DNA of 64,000 nucleotides from a virus: positions 1-64,000 of the IMG/VR virus record IMGVR_UViG_3300008952_002707. One strand, 5' to 3'. Below are positions 34,532-44,875 of the stretch, one piece after another. A program made the translations under genes and the position numbers. Each line of letters starts with the position of its first letter. The first letter of the stretch is position 1. The notes beneath the pieces were generated by a model. It made no database searches, was not told the origin of the DNA, and saw only the letters and a list, made by a program, of their open reading frames with translations.

Positions 34532-34821
34532 GTTTAGATGAGTACGTCGAAGAGACGACCAAAAACATCCGCGAAGACCGCGCGATGGCAAAGACCCTCC
34601 TCATCGATGTGATGACGGACATGGCAGGCTCCTCCACGGATAGGAGAGAGATGGGTCCTATTGCTGCTAAGTTCGTAGAAAACCTCCAAAGATCCAACGA
34701 ACAGATGGTGAAACTCGCTTCAATCCTACAGAGACAAAAAGTAACAAACATTGGCTTGTCCGAAGATGACAAAGATCAACTCTTCGATTTGCTAAATGAG
34801 GATTTGACCGGTGACAAGTGA
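34510..34821 (+). CDS. small helical protein of unknown function
   Basis: A 103-residue, largely helical protein overlapping the sigma gene by 22 bases and the next gene by 11. It is charged and has an acidic C terminus (LSEDDKDQLFDLLNEDL). Position beside gp55 and this acidic end make a late co-activator (gp33-like) imaginable, but I see no specific similarity. Confidence 0.55.
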   Translation: MAKRRNLSLDEYVEETTKNIREDRAMAKTLLIDVMTDMAGSSTDRREMGPIAAKFVENLQRSNEQMVKLASILQRQKVTNIGLSEDDKDQLFDLLNEDLTGDK

Positions 34822-36103
34822 TCCAAATAAGCTTAAGTTCTCCGATCTAGGATTTGGGTTTTTAAATAATTGTAGCGACCAGGGAGCCGGCAATTCTGTA
34901 GACCGCCGGCGCTCGAATGGCACAGATTATCTTAAGGCAGCAATTCAGAAGACCTACCAACCGAGCGCCATGTCCGGCGTCGGCAATACAATGACTGGGA
35001 TTGTAATGCATTGCTCTCAAAAAAAGCCAGGTGCAGCCAGAACCAAAGAAGATATCTTAAGTGCATATGCTCGTACTGGAATGCAGCGCGCTTGGGACAA
35101 AGTAAAGAGCTGGACTAGCGACGGTTTAGTAAATGTGTATAAAGTATACATACCCGAGATTGAGTGTCGACCAGCTCCTCTTTCTTTTGAAGACCCGGTT
35201 GTCTTTACCTATTATGACGTTTACCAAGCCACCGGACTCGACGCCAAAGATCCCATACCCCTTGGGTCTGTAGTTCACGTTGAATTCGAGAACCTTGTTA
35301 ATTTTAAAAATCCGACCATCGTTTGGTGTAGTGAAGAGCCGGTCGCCTTTGAGGGAGAAGGCGGCGCCAGCTCCCCAGGCGGCGGAGAAGGCGGGTCCGC
35401 ACCAGCTCGAAACGGTGGAAAGACGGCGCCAGCACCACTGGGCGGTTGGGCAAAGGATGCCAACGACCCGGGCAACTGCCCATGGTCGAACCACAAAAGA
35501 CAAAGGACGGACACGTGGCAATCATCAGACCCGAGATACTCGAAGTGGAATGGTACAGTGATTTCGAATGGGTCCTTAGAAGATACAGGCATGCTAGCCA
35601 CCGATTCTGCTTCTGGCGTCCAAGCACTGCCCCCGGTTATGGAAGATTTTTTAAAACTCGCAGACGCGTACAAAGTGAAATTTGGTAAACAACTAAAAGG
35701 TTCTGGCTATCGGACGTATGCGAGCCAGGTCCGCGTCCGGATGCTTCGAGCTGGCCCGGGACATAATTGCGGTCAGGGATCTGAGCGCGCCGGCGCAACC
35801 GGACGCAAGATCGGAAAGGCTGCAACCCCTGGAACATCAAATCATGGCTGGGGAGCAGCAATTGATTTAGTCAGATCAGACTGGACAAAAGGCAGAGGGG
35901 ATAGATCCCCAGAGTTTCGGTGGCTTAATAAGTTTGCGGCAGACTATAACTTTGTTTTTAATGTCACGAACGAACACTGGCATATTACCTGGAAGAATAT
36001 CAAATCTGTATTACCTGGGATGAACGCACCGGGCAGACCTTGGAACTCATCCGGTCTTGCTGATGCCAGTATTGACTTAACAACACCTCATGTATATACA
36101 TAA
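34811..36103 (+). CDS. M15 (VanY-like) peptidoglycan peptidase with N-terminal structural domain
   Basis: A 430-residue protein with a GTG start. The first ~180 residues look structural. A Gly/Ser/Pro/Ala linker (about 180-215) follows, and the C-terminal half is a D-alanyl-D-alanine carboxypeptidase/L-Ala-D-Glu-type M15 domain: GSGYRTYASQ near 297, SNHGWGAAIDL with His345 and Asp352, and NEHWH with His389 and His391, the full zinc set. At the head of the tail module it is more likely a virion-borne enzyme that opens peptidoglycan during entry than a lysis endolysin; both remain possible. Confidence 0.85.
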   Translation: MTSDPNKLKFSDLGFGFLNNCSDQGAGNSVDRRRSNGTDYLKAAIQKTYQPSAMSGVGNTMTGIVMHCSQKKPGAARTKEDILSAYARTGMQRAWDKVKSWTSDGLVNVYKVYIPEIECRPAPLSFEDPVVFTYYDVYQATGLDAKDPIPLGSVVHVEFENLVNFKNPTIVWCSEEPVAFEGEGGASSPGGGEGGSAPARNGGKTAPAPLGGWAKDANDPGNCPWSNHKRQRTDTWQSSDPRYSKWNGTVISNGSLEDTGMLATDSASGVQALPPVMEDFLKLADAYKVKFGKQLKGSGYRTYASQVRVRMLRAGPGHNCGQGSERAGATGRKIGKAATPGTSNHGWGAAIDLVRSDWTKGRGDRSPEFRWLNKFAADYNFVFNVTNEHWHITWKNIKSVLPGMNAPGRPWNSSGLADASIDLTTPHVYT

Positions 36104-36145
36104 GTCGTTACATTGGCGTATAAGTGAGAATGGAGAAAATAACAA

Positions 36146-37153
36146 ATGAAGATAAGCATTCAATCATTCCTTAAAAAAGCAACAGATGCCATAGATCTAA
36201 ACCTGATGTCTGACACAGAGAGGGAGAGTTTTGAGAAGAGGACGCCAGGTGAAAAGGCGCGCTATTTGGGGTTCGGACAGAATAACCGACAAAATTTCGA
36301 TACCCCTTCATATATCCCTCAGACCGGGGATGCCGTCTATCGCAACGGCAACTCGTCAATAGTTCTAGGACTGGATCGTCCGAGCAATATTTTTTCAGGC
36401 TTCGGCGGCAGGAAGAACACCCATTGTGCAGCCATTGATATAGTTGCTGGCAGAATGGGATACCGTGCCGCAAAGCGAACAGCCGACGGACAGAATATAA
36501 ATTCAGACCCCAACTTTAAACTAGACGCGTCAAGAGTGTATATCTCTCAGAAATCAGATCCCGATGGGTACTTTGGGTTGGTTGAGGGAAGCGTGGGTAA
36601 TACTAGTAAGTCATCACCGCGTAGTACAGTGGCTTTGAAGGCAGACACCCTGCGGTTTATAGCCAGAGAGAATATTAAGCTGGTCACACGTACCGACAGC
36701 CAAAATTCCCAAGGCGCGAACCTGGGAGACGCTTTTGTAGGGAACTATGGTATTGATTTAATAGCCCTGAACGACGATAAAGATCTTCAACCGCTCGTAA
36801 AAGGCGACTCCTTGGTATCGTGCCTCCAACAAATTATTAAAAATGTTCATGATCTTAGTACCCTCCTTGATAACTATTTAGAGTATAACCGAATGTTCAT
36901 GAAGGCAGTCATCAAACACACTCACCGCTCTCCGTTCTTTGGGTACTCCACGGCACCAGATTTTGAAGGGATCTTTCCAGATGGTATTGAGTCCTTAATT
37001 GACACAGTCACGAATGTTCAGTTGCAATTAAACAGCCACATGCAAACCTTAAACAATGTGGACACTAATCACTTACGGACTCCGGGCGGCGCTGCCGCTG
37101 AAAAGGATGGCAAAAGCCAATATATATTGAGTAGATACAACAACACTAATTAA
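36146..37153 (+). CDS. virion structural protein, spike/hub type
   Basis: A 335-residue protein. Residues about 95-215 (AAIDIVAGRMG, SRVYISQKSDPDGYFGL, VALKADTLRFIARENIKLVT) form a beta-rich section like those in phage baseplate hub or spike proteins. The C-terminal third is helical. It sits between the M15 peptidase and the 1836-residue protein, consistent with a central baseplate position. Start follows AATGGAGAAAATAAC, a reasonable ribosome binding site. Confidence 0.6.
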   Translation: MKISIQSFLKKATDAIDLNLMSDTERESFEKRTPGEKARYLGFGQNNRQNFDTPSYIPQTGDAVYRNGNSSIVLGLDRPSNIFSGFGGRKNTHCAAIDIVAGRMGYRAAKRTADGQNINSDPNFKLDASRVYISQKSDPDGYFGLVEGSVGNTSKSSPRSTVALKADTLRFIARENIKLVTRTDSQNSQGANLGDAFVGNYGIDLIALNDDKDLQPLVKGDSLVSCLQQIIKNVHDLSTLLDNYLEYNRMFMKAVIKHTHRSPFFGYSTAPDFEGIFPDGIESLIDTVTNVQLQLNSHMQTLNNVDTNHLRTPGGAAAEKDGKSQYILSRYNNTN

Positions 37154-37156
37154 ATT

Positions 37157-40100
37157 ATGCCTGCACAAGTAAATCTAAATAAAACTTTTTATGATGAACC
37201 TATTAAGATTCCCTTCGAAGAGGGGAATATCTCATGGCTGCGGCTGCGCCTGAATAAGGATATTACAACTCCGGAGCAAAAGATAGAAAAAGCGGTAAAT
37301 AAGTACATTACTTATTACTTTCCAGAGTTCTACCGCAATATGCGCGATCCTGACTTCGATGGCGATCAAACTGTCTACAATGATCTGCGAGAAACGCTCA
37401 AGGGTGTCATCAGTATTGAGAACCCCGGCTACGCGTTGAGACCCCCCTCAAATACTAAACAATTTGTTCTGTTTAAATTAGAGGCTGAAATGTCCATGCG
37501 AGAATTCCGGGTAGCAATGTCTGCAGCACTACCCGATTTCGAAGATAATCTCTTGTTCTTTAATCAGGAGAACAATATCAGCCAGGACCTCAACGGGGTT
37601 ACAGAGATAGCACTAAGTTCGCTTGGTACGACGGCCCATAGTATGGGCGCCCTCATGAATAAGTTTGAGGAACAAAAACAAAACTATGGCGGCGCCGTTA
37701 ACGTGTCGGGAGTAGATTTTGGGTTTCTTTCTACATCTATTACGAAGATCCTGGCTCTAATTGTAAAAGGACTAGCCAAAGATCTAAAGGGAGTACAGCA
37801 GGGCGGACAACATCAGACTAGCTATACGGAGGGAGATGTTCTTACTTTATACTTCTCTAACAAAACAGATGCCCCGGACAACCCTCCTCCTCCTGATCCC
37901 TTAAATGTGTTTACTAATACTACCACAAGGATAGCTATCACCGCTATGACATATGTGGCAGCCGATGCCACCCCGGGTGTTGAATTTGTTAAGGTGGGGT
38001 ACTTCTCACTGATGAAGTATAAAAAAATATTCAGCGACCAGATGACTTTAAAAATCCTGCGAAGAGTGGATGATATCCTTGAACAGGAAAGAAACGCCGC
38101 CGCAACAGGGCGCCCCATGGGAATGCTTAATTTTATATCAGATATGGCGCTGCAAACCCCTCGTGACGAAGCCGCCGGAGAGATGTTCACGTTTCCCACT
38201 GAAAATGATCCCAATACCGACAGCGATGCTCTTATTCAAGAAGCGATTCGCCTCAAATACCTAGACCCCACCGATGATCAAGACCTTCAGCAAGGAATAA
38301 AAGCCCTTACTGATGATGAACTAGCAGCATTACGGCATTCTGTTGAACAAAATCCTGAATTATTTGAGAAAGTGTATCAACAAGAGAAAAAACAAAAGCT
38401 TCAAACCGGAGTAGATGTAACCGACACCATCGGAAAGGCGTTGGAATTTGGACCGTTAGCCCTGTTCGAAGACGGATCTGCCGTCGACAAGATTATGCAG
38501 AAGTTTGGACTAAAGGCATTAGCCAGAGAAGCCATGATTTGTTTGACTTTCGGCTTAAACTTTGAAATACAACGCATCACTAACGCAATCGGAGATGTTT
38601 TACAAGATGAGCTTAACGAGCCATACAGGTCGACAGAGGAAAACAATACACGATTTGCTTTTGACTTGGAGATGCCGCTACTTAAGATTTTTTCGATCAA
38701 GGGTGATCTCTGGAAAGTAGTACTCGACGCAATTCTTAGTTCGATTTCTGAAGCTCTTATAACTCTCATTCAACAGTTGACCCAGCTTTTAAAGGAAGCT
38801 TGTACCATTCGCAACCCACGCGCGGAAGATTTTGGTTCTGTTGACATCCCAAACTTGCTTGGTCCCACTATTGTCGGACCTAACTCTAATTCTCCATTTG
38901 GCTTCGGCAATGATGAAAATAGCCCCTTCGGCAACCTTATTGATTTGACTGGCTGTTCCGGAGAGGAGATCCTTACCTATCTAAATGATGTTTCCGGGAT
39001 ACTGTCGTCAATAGATATTTGTTTGTTGATGCAGTCGGATTTGGCACTCCCCGAGGGTCTCCTTACACGTATAGCTGAATTTAACGAAACGTACCCTACT
39101 CCCTGCATATCTGCCAATCTATCTGACCTCTCCCAGGTAGCAGATTTCTGGAGTATACTTTCTACCATGGCAGACGTAAGTGAGCTTTGCAACGAGATTA
39201 TTAATGATTTAATTTATCTAAACCAAAATAACATCTGTCTGACAGAAGACGACCTAGCCCAGCTGTCGCTTGAAGAACAAAACAATATTGAAGAGTTGCT
39301 CGATCTTATCGAGAATGGCTTTGATGACGCTCCTCCCATCTATAATTTTGATTGCCCGGATGCCGAAAACTTTATTAATGATCCTGTTATCACAAGACTT
39401 GTTCCAGAAACTCTTAGCGATCTTATTGAATTTGTGGAGATGCAGTTTATCTCGTCAACCGACGCTATAAAGAATGTTTTATTGGAGGCCACGCTAGGAG
39501 GTCCAGGACCACTGAGCCCCTATGAGCAGGCAGCAGCCAGTTTCGGAGCGGGCTCTCCAACCCCTGAGGAATGGGCGCGCAATCCCGACAGCGCCGCCCT
39601 CAATGCCATCAAAGACAGGTTTAATGACATTGCTGATGCTACAGGACCAATCCGAGATGCGATAGAAATGTGTTTACTTGATACCCCCGGTCTTTTAAAT
39701 CCCGAGATTCGGGATGTCGGAAACGCTGTCAACGGGATCATAGATGTTTTAAGAGACCCTGAGGTTCAGGGTGCTTTCGAAGGCATCGCGACCAAGCTGC
39801 AGACTGCAGCGGCTCTCCCACCAAACACACCCATGATTACAACATATGAGTTTAATCAAGAATTCTTTAGGAGATTCTCAGATTATATTGATATTACAAA
39901 AGCTAAGCGCGGAGTCTCGTCAAAGACTTTCCAGATTCCTAATCATCTATATTCTTATTATACAATGTTCAATAGCCCCGACGCGGTGTTTAAAATACAG
40001 CTTAGTTTTCCCAAGTTTCACCAAGCAAGCTCTCAACAACGCATTGTACTCCGATATCCTCGTTACGAGAACACTAATCAGCCGACCCCTCTTTACTTTA

Positions 40101-42667
40101 GCTTAAGTGATCTTCTTGAGTCCGACGTCGAAGAACAATTAGAAGACGCCATGGCAGAAGAAACGACCAAAGCCTTAGCCGGCTCAAATTTACATTTAAA
40201 TTTGGATGAGTTTGTTGATGCGGTCACTGATCCCGACTCCCAGCAGGGCACCGAGTGGCTCACGGACCCCTACCTAGCAGAGTCGCGCTTTTTTCCCTAT
40301 GCTTATGGTCTTTTAACAGATCAGGTATTTGAATATTATGTAGAGAATGGGGTTTTTACTGCCGCCGCCCTCCAGCAACTAAACTTTTTCCACGATAATT
40401 CAAATTGCCTACCGGGAACGTCAGCTGACCTACTTGATGTCGAGGGCATTTTCAACGAAGTTCAGCAAGAATATATGCAACAAGCTTGTACAGATGCGAC
40501 AGTTCCTCCCCGCACACGCATGCGCAGTGTTATGAAATATGCTATGTATCTTCTTTTGGTTCAGGTTCACGTAGCAGAATTTGTGATCAAAAATATATTC
40601 CTTTTTTCTGCAGTACAGCTGAACGAAGTATTCGCTAACGAATTTATTGTTTCGTACATGCGAGATGAGATTCTCGGCTCTCTGACCCGTTACTTTGAGG
40701 GAATTGGAGAAATGGGTACGATTATAGAAATAAAGAACTCCTTGATCGACCTGTTTAATAAAAAGATGATACGACCTATTACAGTCCACCAGGGCGGCAT
40801 ACTGGATAATGAGGGGAATGTTGTTTTTCCTCTGGGAACCCGCTTTCTTCGAGCCGAAGCCGAACCGCAGGTAGCCCTGTCAAAGGCGACCACAGCGACG
40901 TTCGAGGACATTATCGATTATCTAGCAATTATAAGGATCCAAGCTTCCATGGGAACGACTACCGATCCCGGACCGGTCTCAAATGCTATAATAAAAGCCC
41001 TCCCCACACAGAATCAACTCACCCAGGATCAAATCTTTCTATCTTCGATGCCCGTACTACAAGGAATATCCCCAGCAGATAGTAAAGCTTCTATTGGTGC
41101 ACTTAAAAGAGACGCCCATCTAGTATTGCCCGGAAAACAAGAAAGAGCCTCCAGCGAAGGAGCTCCCAGTGGCGACAGCGATGTTGATTGCAACAATCCT
41201 ATTCACGTACTGCACCCCGACTGCCGCGACGCCATCCCCTTCTCGGACGAAGATGACGAAGATGAGCCCGGTCCCGTACATCCCCGCCCTGTTCCTCAAG
41301 AAGCTCGGTGGCATTGGCAGAAGCGAGATGCTGCTTTGGAAAAAATAGAAGAGATCCTTAATGACCGGTCACGAATTTTGATTACTAAAAATGTGATTGG
41401 AACCCGCGCTAAAAACAGCACCGATTTTCCTTTCCTTGAATTTTGGAACCGAACTAAAATACAATACTCATTTTGGATGTATGTAGATAAGCTCGGCGGC
41501 GATGGTGGCGCTGCACTCTATCAAGGAACCAACACCTCGAAGCAAGACAAGAGAAATATTATTAAATTATTTGATGTGGAAGATTTTGACTTTGGACCAG
41601 AAGTCGCAGCCCTGTGGGCTCAAGCCGAAGCAGCTCTCGATGAAAATGGCGTCGCGCATGGAGCCCTTAACACTTCAGAGAAAGGTGCGATTCGCAATCG
41701 AGTTGTAAAAAAGTATAAGGTGGAGAGTTTCTCTTCCGTGCTCAACCCCGTCCCTTTTGTGCCGTCGAGCTTAGCCCCGGAGGAGATGGCCCATATTATT
41801 GCCGATCCTAAATACCAGCAATATTTTTCGACAGTTTTTAATAAAGAAATCATTGGAATCGTCCCGATAATACAAAACTTTTATTTAACTGATCATTACT
41901 TTCCTGCAATTGAGACCACCATGGCATCAACTAAGGATCGAGTTCTAGGTATGATGGAAACGATCTTGCGAGGAGACGATAGATATGACGGAACACCGCG
42001 CCTCGGGCGCACTGCTGCCTCCAATCATGCCTTAAATAGCAGCGTTTCGATGAGCACGATTGATCCCGAGAGCATGGCTCGCGACTTTATTTTGAAGATG
42101 CTTATTAAAACTCCTATTGACATATTAAAGGGAATACTAGAGATTATAGATCCCCACGTTTCGACTACAAAAATGATTAAAACGGGAACCGGAGCTGCCT
42201 TTAACGCAATTAGCGCAGTTCTAGCACAAAAGGACCTTCTCAGCGAAGATGATCCGGCGTACCAGGAGGCGCTAGCGTCGGATCCGAATCTCCCTCCCGC
42301 ACCATTTGCCCCCGGCGCCGACGCGGGCGACCTTTTCGTAGCCATTCTCTGTGTGGTAAACCATCTGCTACAAAACCCTCCCGGGTTCCCGATCATTGAC
42401 CCTCAGCCGCTTAACCTATTTCCACGTATTAGTATAGATGGCGTTGACTTTTTAGGAACCGGCATGGGGATGTATATGATTCCACCGACACCTTTAGGGT
42501 TTCTTTATCTTCTGTTGCAACTAATTAATTGGGACGCACAGTCAGATGTAGATATTAACCTTGACATTAACTCTCCGTTTGGATCGGGGGGAGTCAATGC
42601 CAGTGATAGCACAGAGCCGACTGACTGTGAGGAGGCTGAAATTGCTATTGAGGAGACAACGCCATGA
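37157..42667 (+). CDS. very large virion structural protein, probably baseplate
   Basis: An 1836-residue acidic protein, starting three bases after the previous stop and overlapping the gp25 gene by four. It has no recognisable enzyme motif. Stretches of Pro/Asp/Glu (near 240-255 and about 1355-1385) probably link domains, and several long helical segments occur (about 420-560). Its position directly before gp25 and gp6 puts it in the baseplate module. There is no matching T4 protein by eye; its size suggests a hub, a wedge or a tape-measure-like component. Confidence 0.7.
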   Translation: MPAQVNLNKTFYDEPIKIPFEEGNISWLRLRLNKDITTPEQKIEKAVNKYITYYFPEFYRNMRDPDFDGDQTVYNDLRETLKGVISIENPGYALRPPSNTKQFVLFKLEAEMSMREFRVAMSAALPDFEDNLLFFNQENNISQDLNGVTEIALSSLGTTAHSMGALMNKFEEQKQNYGGAVNVSGVDFGFLSTSITKILALIVKGLAKDLKGVQQGGQHQTSYTEGDVLTLYFSNKTDAPDNPPPPDPLNVFTNTTTRIAITAMTYVAADATPGVEFVKVGYFSLMKYKKIFSDQMTLKILRRVDDILEQERNAAATGRPMGMLNFISDMALQTPRDEAAGEMFTFPTENDPNTDSDALIQEAIRLKYLDPTDDQDLQQGIKALTDDELAALRHSVEQNPELFEKVYQQEKKQKLQTGVDVTDTIGKALEFGPLALFEDGSAVDKIMQKFGLKALAREAMICLTFGLNFEIQRITNAIGDVLQDELNEPYRSTEENNTRFAFDLEMPLLKIFSIKGDLWKVVLDAILSSISEALITLIQQLTQLLKEACTIRNPRAEDFGSVDIPNLLGPTIVGPNSNSPFGFGNDENSPFGNLIDLTGCSGEEILTYLNDVSGILSSIDICLLMQSDLALPEGLLTRIAEFNETYPTPCISANLSDLSQVADFWSILSTMADVSELCNEIINDLIYLNQNNICLTEDDLAQLSLEEQNNIEELLDLIENGFDDAPPIYNFDCPDAENFINDPVITRLVPETLSDLIEFVEMQFISSTDAIKNVLLEATLGGPGPLSPYEQAAASFGAGSPTPEEWARNPDSAALNAIKDRFNDIADATGPIRDAIEMCLLDTPGLLNPEIRDVGNAVNGIIDVLRDPEVQGAFEGIATKLQTAAALPPNTPMITTYEFNQEFFRRFSDYIDITKAKRGVSSKTFQIPNHLYSYYTMFNSPDAVFKIQLSFPKFHQASSQQRIVLRYPRYENTNQPTPLYFSLSDLLESDVEEQLEDAMAEETTKALAGSNLHLNLDEFVDAVTDPDSQQGTEWLTDPYLAESRFFPYAYGLLTDQVFEYYVENGVFTAAALQQLNFFHDNSNCLPGTSADLLDVEGIFNEVQQEYMQQACTDATVPPRTRMRSVMKYAMYLLLVQVHVAEFVIKNIFLFSAVQLNEVFANEFIVSYMRDEILGSLTRYFEGIGEMGTIIEIKNSLIDLFNKKMIRPITVHQGGILDNEGNVVFPLGTRFLRAEAEPQVALSKATTATFEDIIDYLAIIRIQASMGTTTDPGPVSNAIIKALPTQNQLTQDQIFLSSMPVLQGISPADSKASIGALKRDAHLVLPGKQERASSEGAPSGDSDVDCNNPIHVLHPDCRDAIPFSDEDDEDEPGPVHPRPVPQEARWHWQKRDAALEKIEEILNDRSRILITKNVIGTRAKNSTDFPFLEFWNRTKIQYSFWMYVDKLGGDGGAALYQGTNTSKQDKRNIIKLFDVEDFDFGPEVAALWAQAEAALDENGVAHGALNTSEKGAIRNRVVKKYKVESFSSVLNPVPFVPSSLAPEEMAHIIADPKYQQYFSTVFNKEIIGIVPIIQNFYLTDHYFPAIETTMASTKDRVLGMMETILRGDDRYDGTPRLGRTAASNHALNSSVSMSTIDPESMARDFILKMLIKTPIDILKGILEIIDPHVSTTKMIKTGTGAAFNAISAVLAQKDLLSEDDPAYQEALASDPNLPPAPFAPGADAGDLFVAILCVVNHLLQNPPGFPIIDPQPLNLFPRISIDGVDFLGTGMGMYMIPPTPLGFLYLLLQLINWDAQSDVDINLDINSPFGSGGVNASDSTEPTDCEEAEIAIEETTP

Positions 42668-43059
42668 AAGGATCTGGATTATCAGTAGCACTACCTCTCT
42701 CGGTTAGTGATGTTTTTGGTCCCTATGACCTTAACACAACATTTCAGGAGTTAGCCCAACAAAATTTAAAGATGTTGATACTCACTATTCCTGGTGAGAG
42801 GATCATGTACCCGGAGTTTGGTGTCGGGCTGCGAAAATATTTGTTCGAAAACAATGCACCGGACACGTACTCAGAAATTAAGGGCAACATAGCTCAACAA
42901 GTTTCCATCTACCTTCCCTATATTTCATTAGATAATATTATATTTCGAGTGCCAGAAAACAATCCCGACCTCTTCCCCAACACCATGTCGGTTGCTATCT
43001 TTTTTACAATCACGCCGATTCAGGAGAAGACCCTGCTCGAAATTAACATAAACAACTAA
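42664..43059 (+). CDS. gp25: gp25-like baseplate wedge protein
   Basis: A 131-residue protein of the gp25/GPW family, the most conserved wedge protein of contractile tails and related injection machines. PYDLNTTFQELAQQNLKMLILTIPGERIM followed by PEFGVGLRKYLFE contains the family hallmarks, including the PGER and the EFG-GL-RKY segment. It assembles at the junction of wedge and sheath. Four-base overlap with the preceding gene. Confidence 0.92.
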   Translation: MKGSGLSVALPLSVSDVFGPYDLNTTFQELAQQNLKMLILTIPGERIMYPEFGVGLRKYLFENNAPDTYSEIKGNIAQQVSIYLPYISLDNIIFRVPENNPDLFPNTMSVAIFFTITPIQEKTLLEININN

Positions 43060-43075
43060 TTAACAGAGAACCATT

Positions 43076-44875
43076 ATGCCCAAAAAACTACAGCCCATTG
43101 ATTATACTAGCCGAGACTTCGACTCAATTCGGAAAGATCTAGAAAACTACGCCAAAAGATACTATCCAGATACTTACAAGGATTTTAATCGGGCATCTTT
43201 TGGTTCTCTCATGCTGGATACTGTCTCATACGTGGGCGATGTTCTCTCATTCTACCTGGATTATCAAGCCAACGAAAGCTTTTTAGAAACCGCGGTCGAA
43301 TATGATAACGTAATCCGACTAGCCCGACAGATGGGCTTTAAGTTAAATCCGAGCCCGTCCTCGTTTGGCGTCCTAACCTTCTACATCCAGATCCCCAGCT
43401 CCACTGATACTGCCGGACCTGATTTGTCATATGCCCCCACATTGGAAGCTGGTAGCGTCATGTCCTCAACCGGTGGTGGAACTTATACGTTATTAGAAGA
43501 TGTAGATTTTGCTCGTCCGACCAATCAAGTGGTGGTGGCAAATGTCGATAATACGACCGATAATGTTACGAATTATGTCATCCGGGCTCAAGGTCGAGCA
43601 TGTTCTGGACAAGTAAGCTTTAGAGAGGTGGATGTTGGGAATTTTGAGAGATTCTTAACCGTTAACTTGGCCACTAAAAACGTAGCAGAGGTAATTTCGG
43701 TAACTGATCTTGAAGGTCACGAGTACTACGAAGTGGACAATCTGTCGCAGAACGTTATCTATAAGGCTGTTAAGAATCCTAATACTTCGACCAACGGAAC
43801 GGTGGCGAGCATCATGAAAGCCGTCCCGGTATCTCGCCGCTTTACGGTGGAGTACAAAGCAGACACAGCATTCCTTCAGTTTGGTTATGGTTCCGACTCT
43901 GAATTACTTTCTGACTCGGTAGTCGACCCGACTAACCTAGTATTAGACCTTCATGGTAGAACCTATGTAACTGATGTCGACTTTGATCCCACAAAGCTTA
44001 TTAGTACTGATAAATTTGGAATCGCACCAGCTAATACTACGCTGCGCATAGGTTACCGCGTAAATAATATTAACGATGTAAACTCTGGGGTCGGAACAAT
44101 AATAAATGTAGATAGACCGTCCTTTAGATTCACATCACAGGGATCTCTGGCGCCCAGAACTCGTAGTACCGTTATGTCGTCTATAGAAGTAACTAATGAT
44201 GAAGCCTTCGTGGGGGATATTTCACTCCCCTCATCAGAAGAGATTAAACAGCGAGTCTTCGGCTTTTATGCCGCTCAAAATCGAGCCGTCACGGTACAGG
44301 ACTATCAGGCGATATGTTATGGCATGCCAGCTAAGTTTGGTTCTATCAAAAGAGTCGCAGTCGCACGAGACTTTGACGAGCTTAAGCGCAACTTGAATAT
44401 TTATGTGATCTCTTCAGATAGCAGCGATAAGCTTGTGACCCCGAACCAGACTCTTAAAAACAATTTAAAAACATGGCTTCTACAGTATAAAATAATCAAT
44501 GATACGGTCGATATCCTCGACGCATCTATTGTTAACTTTGGTATTGACTATCGTGTGGCTATTGATCTAAACACAAGCCGCTTTGATGTTATCAACAGGG
44601 CAAACGTTGCTCTGCGGAATTGGCTTCAAAACAATCAGTATGATATTGGGGAGAACATACAGCTGGTCGATTTCTATAAAGTTTTGCAGAAAGTTAAGGG
44701 AGTTATTGACGTCGTGGGACTTGAGATTAAGGGCAAAGTTGGCGCGACCTACTCTAATCTTGATTATAGCTTCACTAAGAACCTATCAGCTGATGGTCGC
44801 CGAATTGCTGCCAAAGAAAATATTATTTTTGAACTTAAGTTCCCCAACGTCGATATCAAAGGATCTATTCAATAA
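43076..44875 (+). CDS. gp6: gp6-like (baseplate J type) wedge protein
   Basis: A 599-residue protein. The N terminus (DYTSRDFDSIRKDLENYAKRYYPDTYKDF and the following LMLDTVSYVGDVLSFYLDYQANESFLETA) is characteristic of T4 gp6 and its relatives; AAQNRAVTVQDYQAICYGMP is the baseplate-J hallmark in the centre. T4 gp6 is 660 residues, so the length fits. It forms the ring of the baseplate periphery. One base overlaps the next gene (TAATG). Confidence 0.9.
   Translation: MPKKLQPIDYTSRDFDSIRKDLENYAKRYYPDTYKDFNRASFGSLMLDTVSYVGDVLSFYLDYQANESFLETAVEYDNVIRLARQMGFKLNPSPSSFGVLTFYIQIPSSTDTAGPDLSYAPTLEAGSVMSSTGGGTYTLLEDVDFARPTNQVVVANVDNTTDNVTNYVIRAQGRACSGQVSFREVDVGNFERFLTVNLATKNVAEVISVTDLEGHEYYEVDNLSQNVIYKAVKNPNTSTNGTVASIMKAVPVSRRFTVEYKADTAFLQFGYGSDSELLSDSVVDPTNLVLDLHGRTYVTDVDFDPTKLISTDKFGIAPANTTLRIGYRVNNINDVNSGVGTIINVDRPSFRFTSQGSLAPRTRSTVMSSIEVTNDEAFVGDISLPSSEEIKQRVFGFYAAQNRAVTVQDYQAICYGMPAKFGSIKRVAVARDFDELKRNLNIYVISSDSSDKLVTPNQTLKNNLKTWLLQYKIINDTVDILDASIVNFGIDYRVAIDLNTSRFDVINRANVALRNWLQNNQYDIGENIQLVDFYKVLQKVKGVIDVVGLEIKGKVGATYSNLDYSFTKNLSADGRRIAAKENIIFELKFPNVDIKGSIQ

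Noticed and set aside
36112-36124. GTATAAGTG as a T4-type late promoter (TATAAATA) before the spike-type gene
   Set aside because: Two mismatches to the T4 consensus and no similar copies before other late genes; too weak to annotate.
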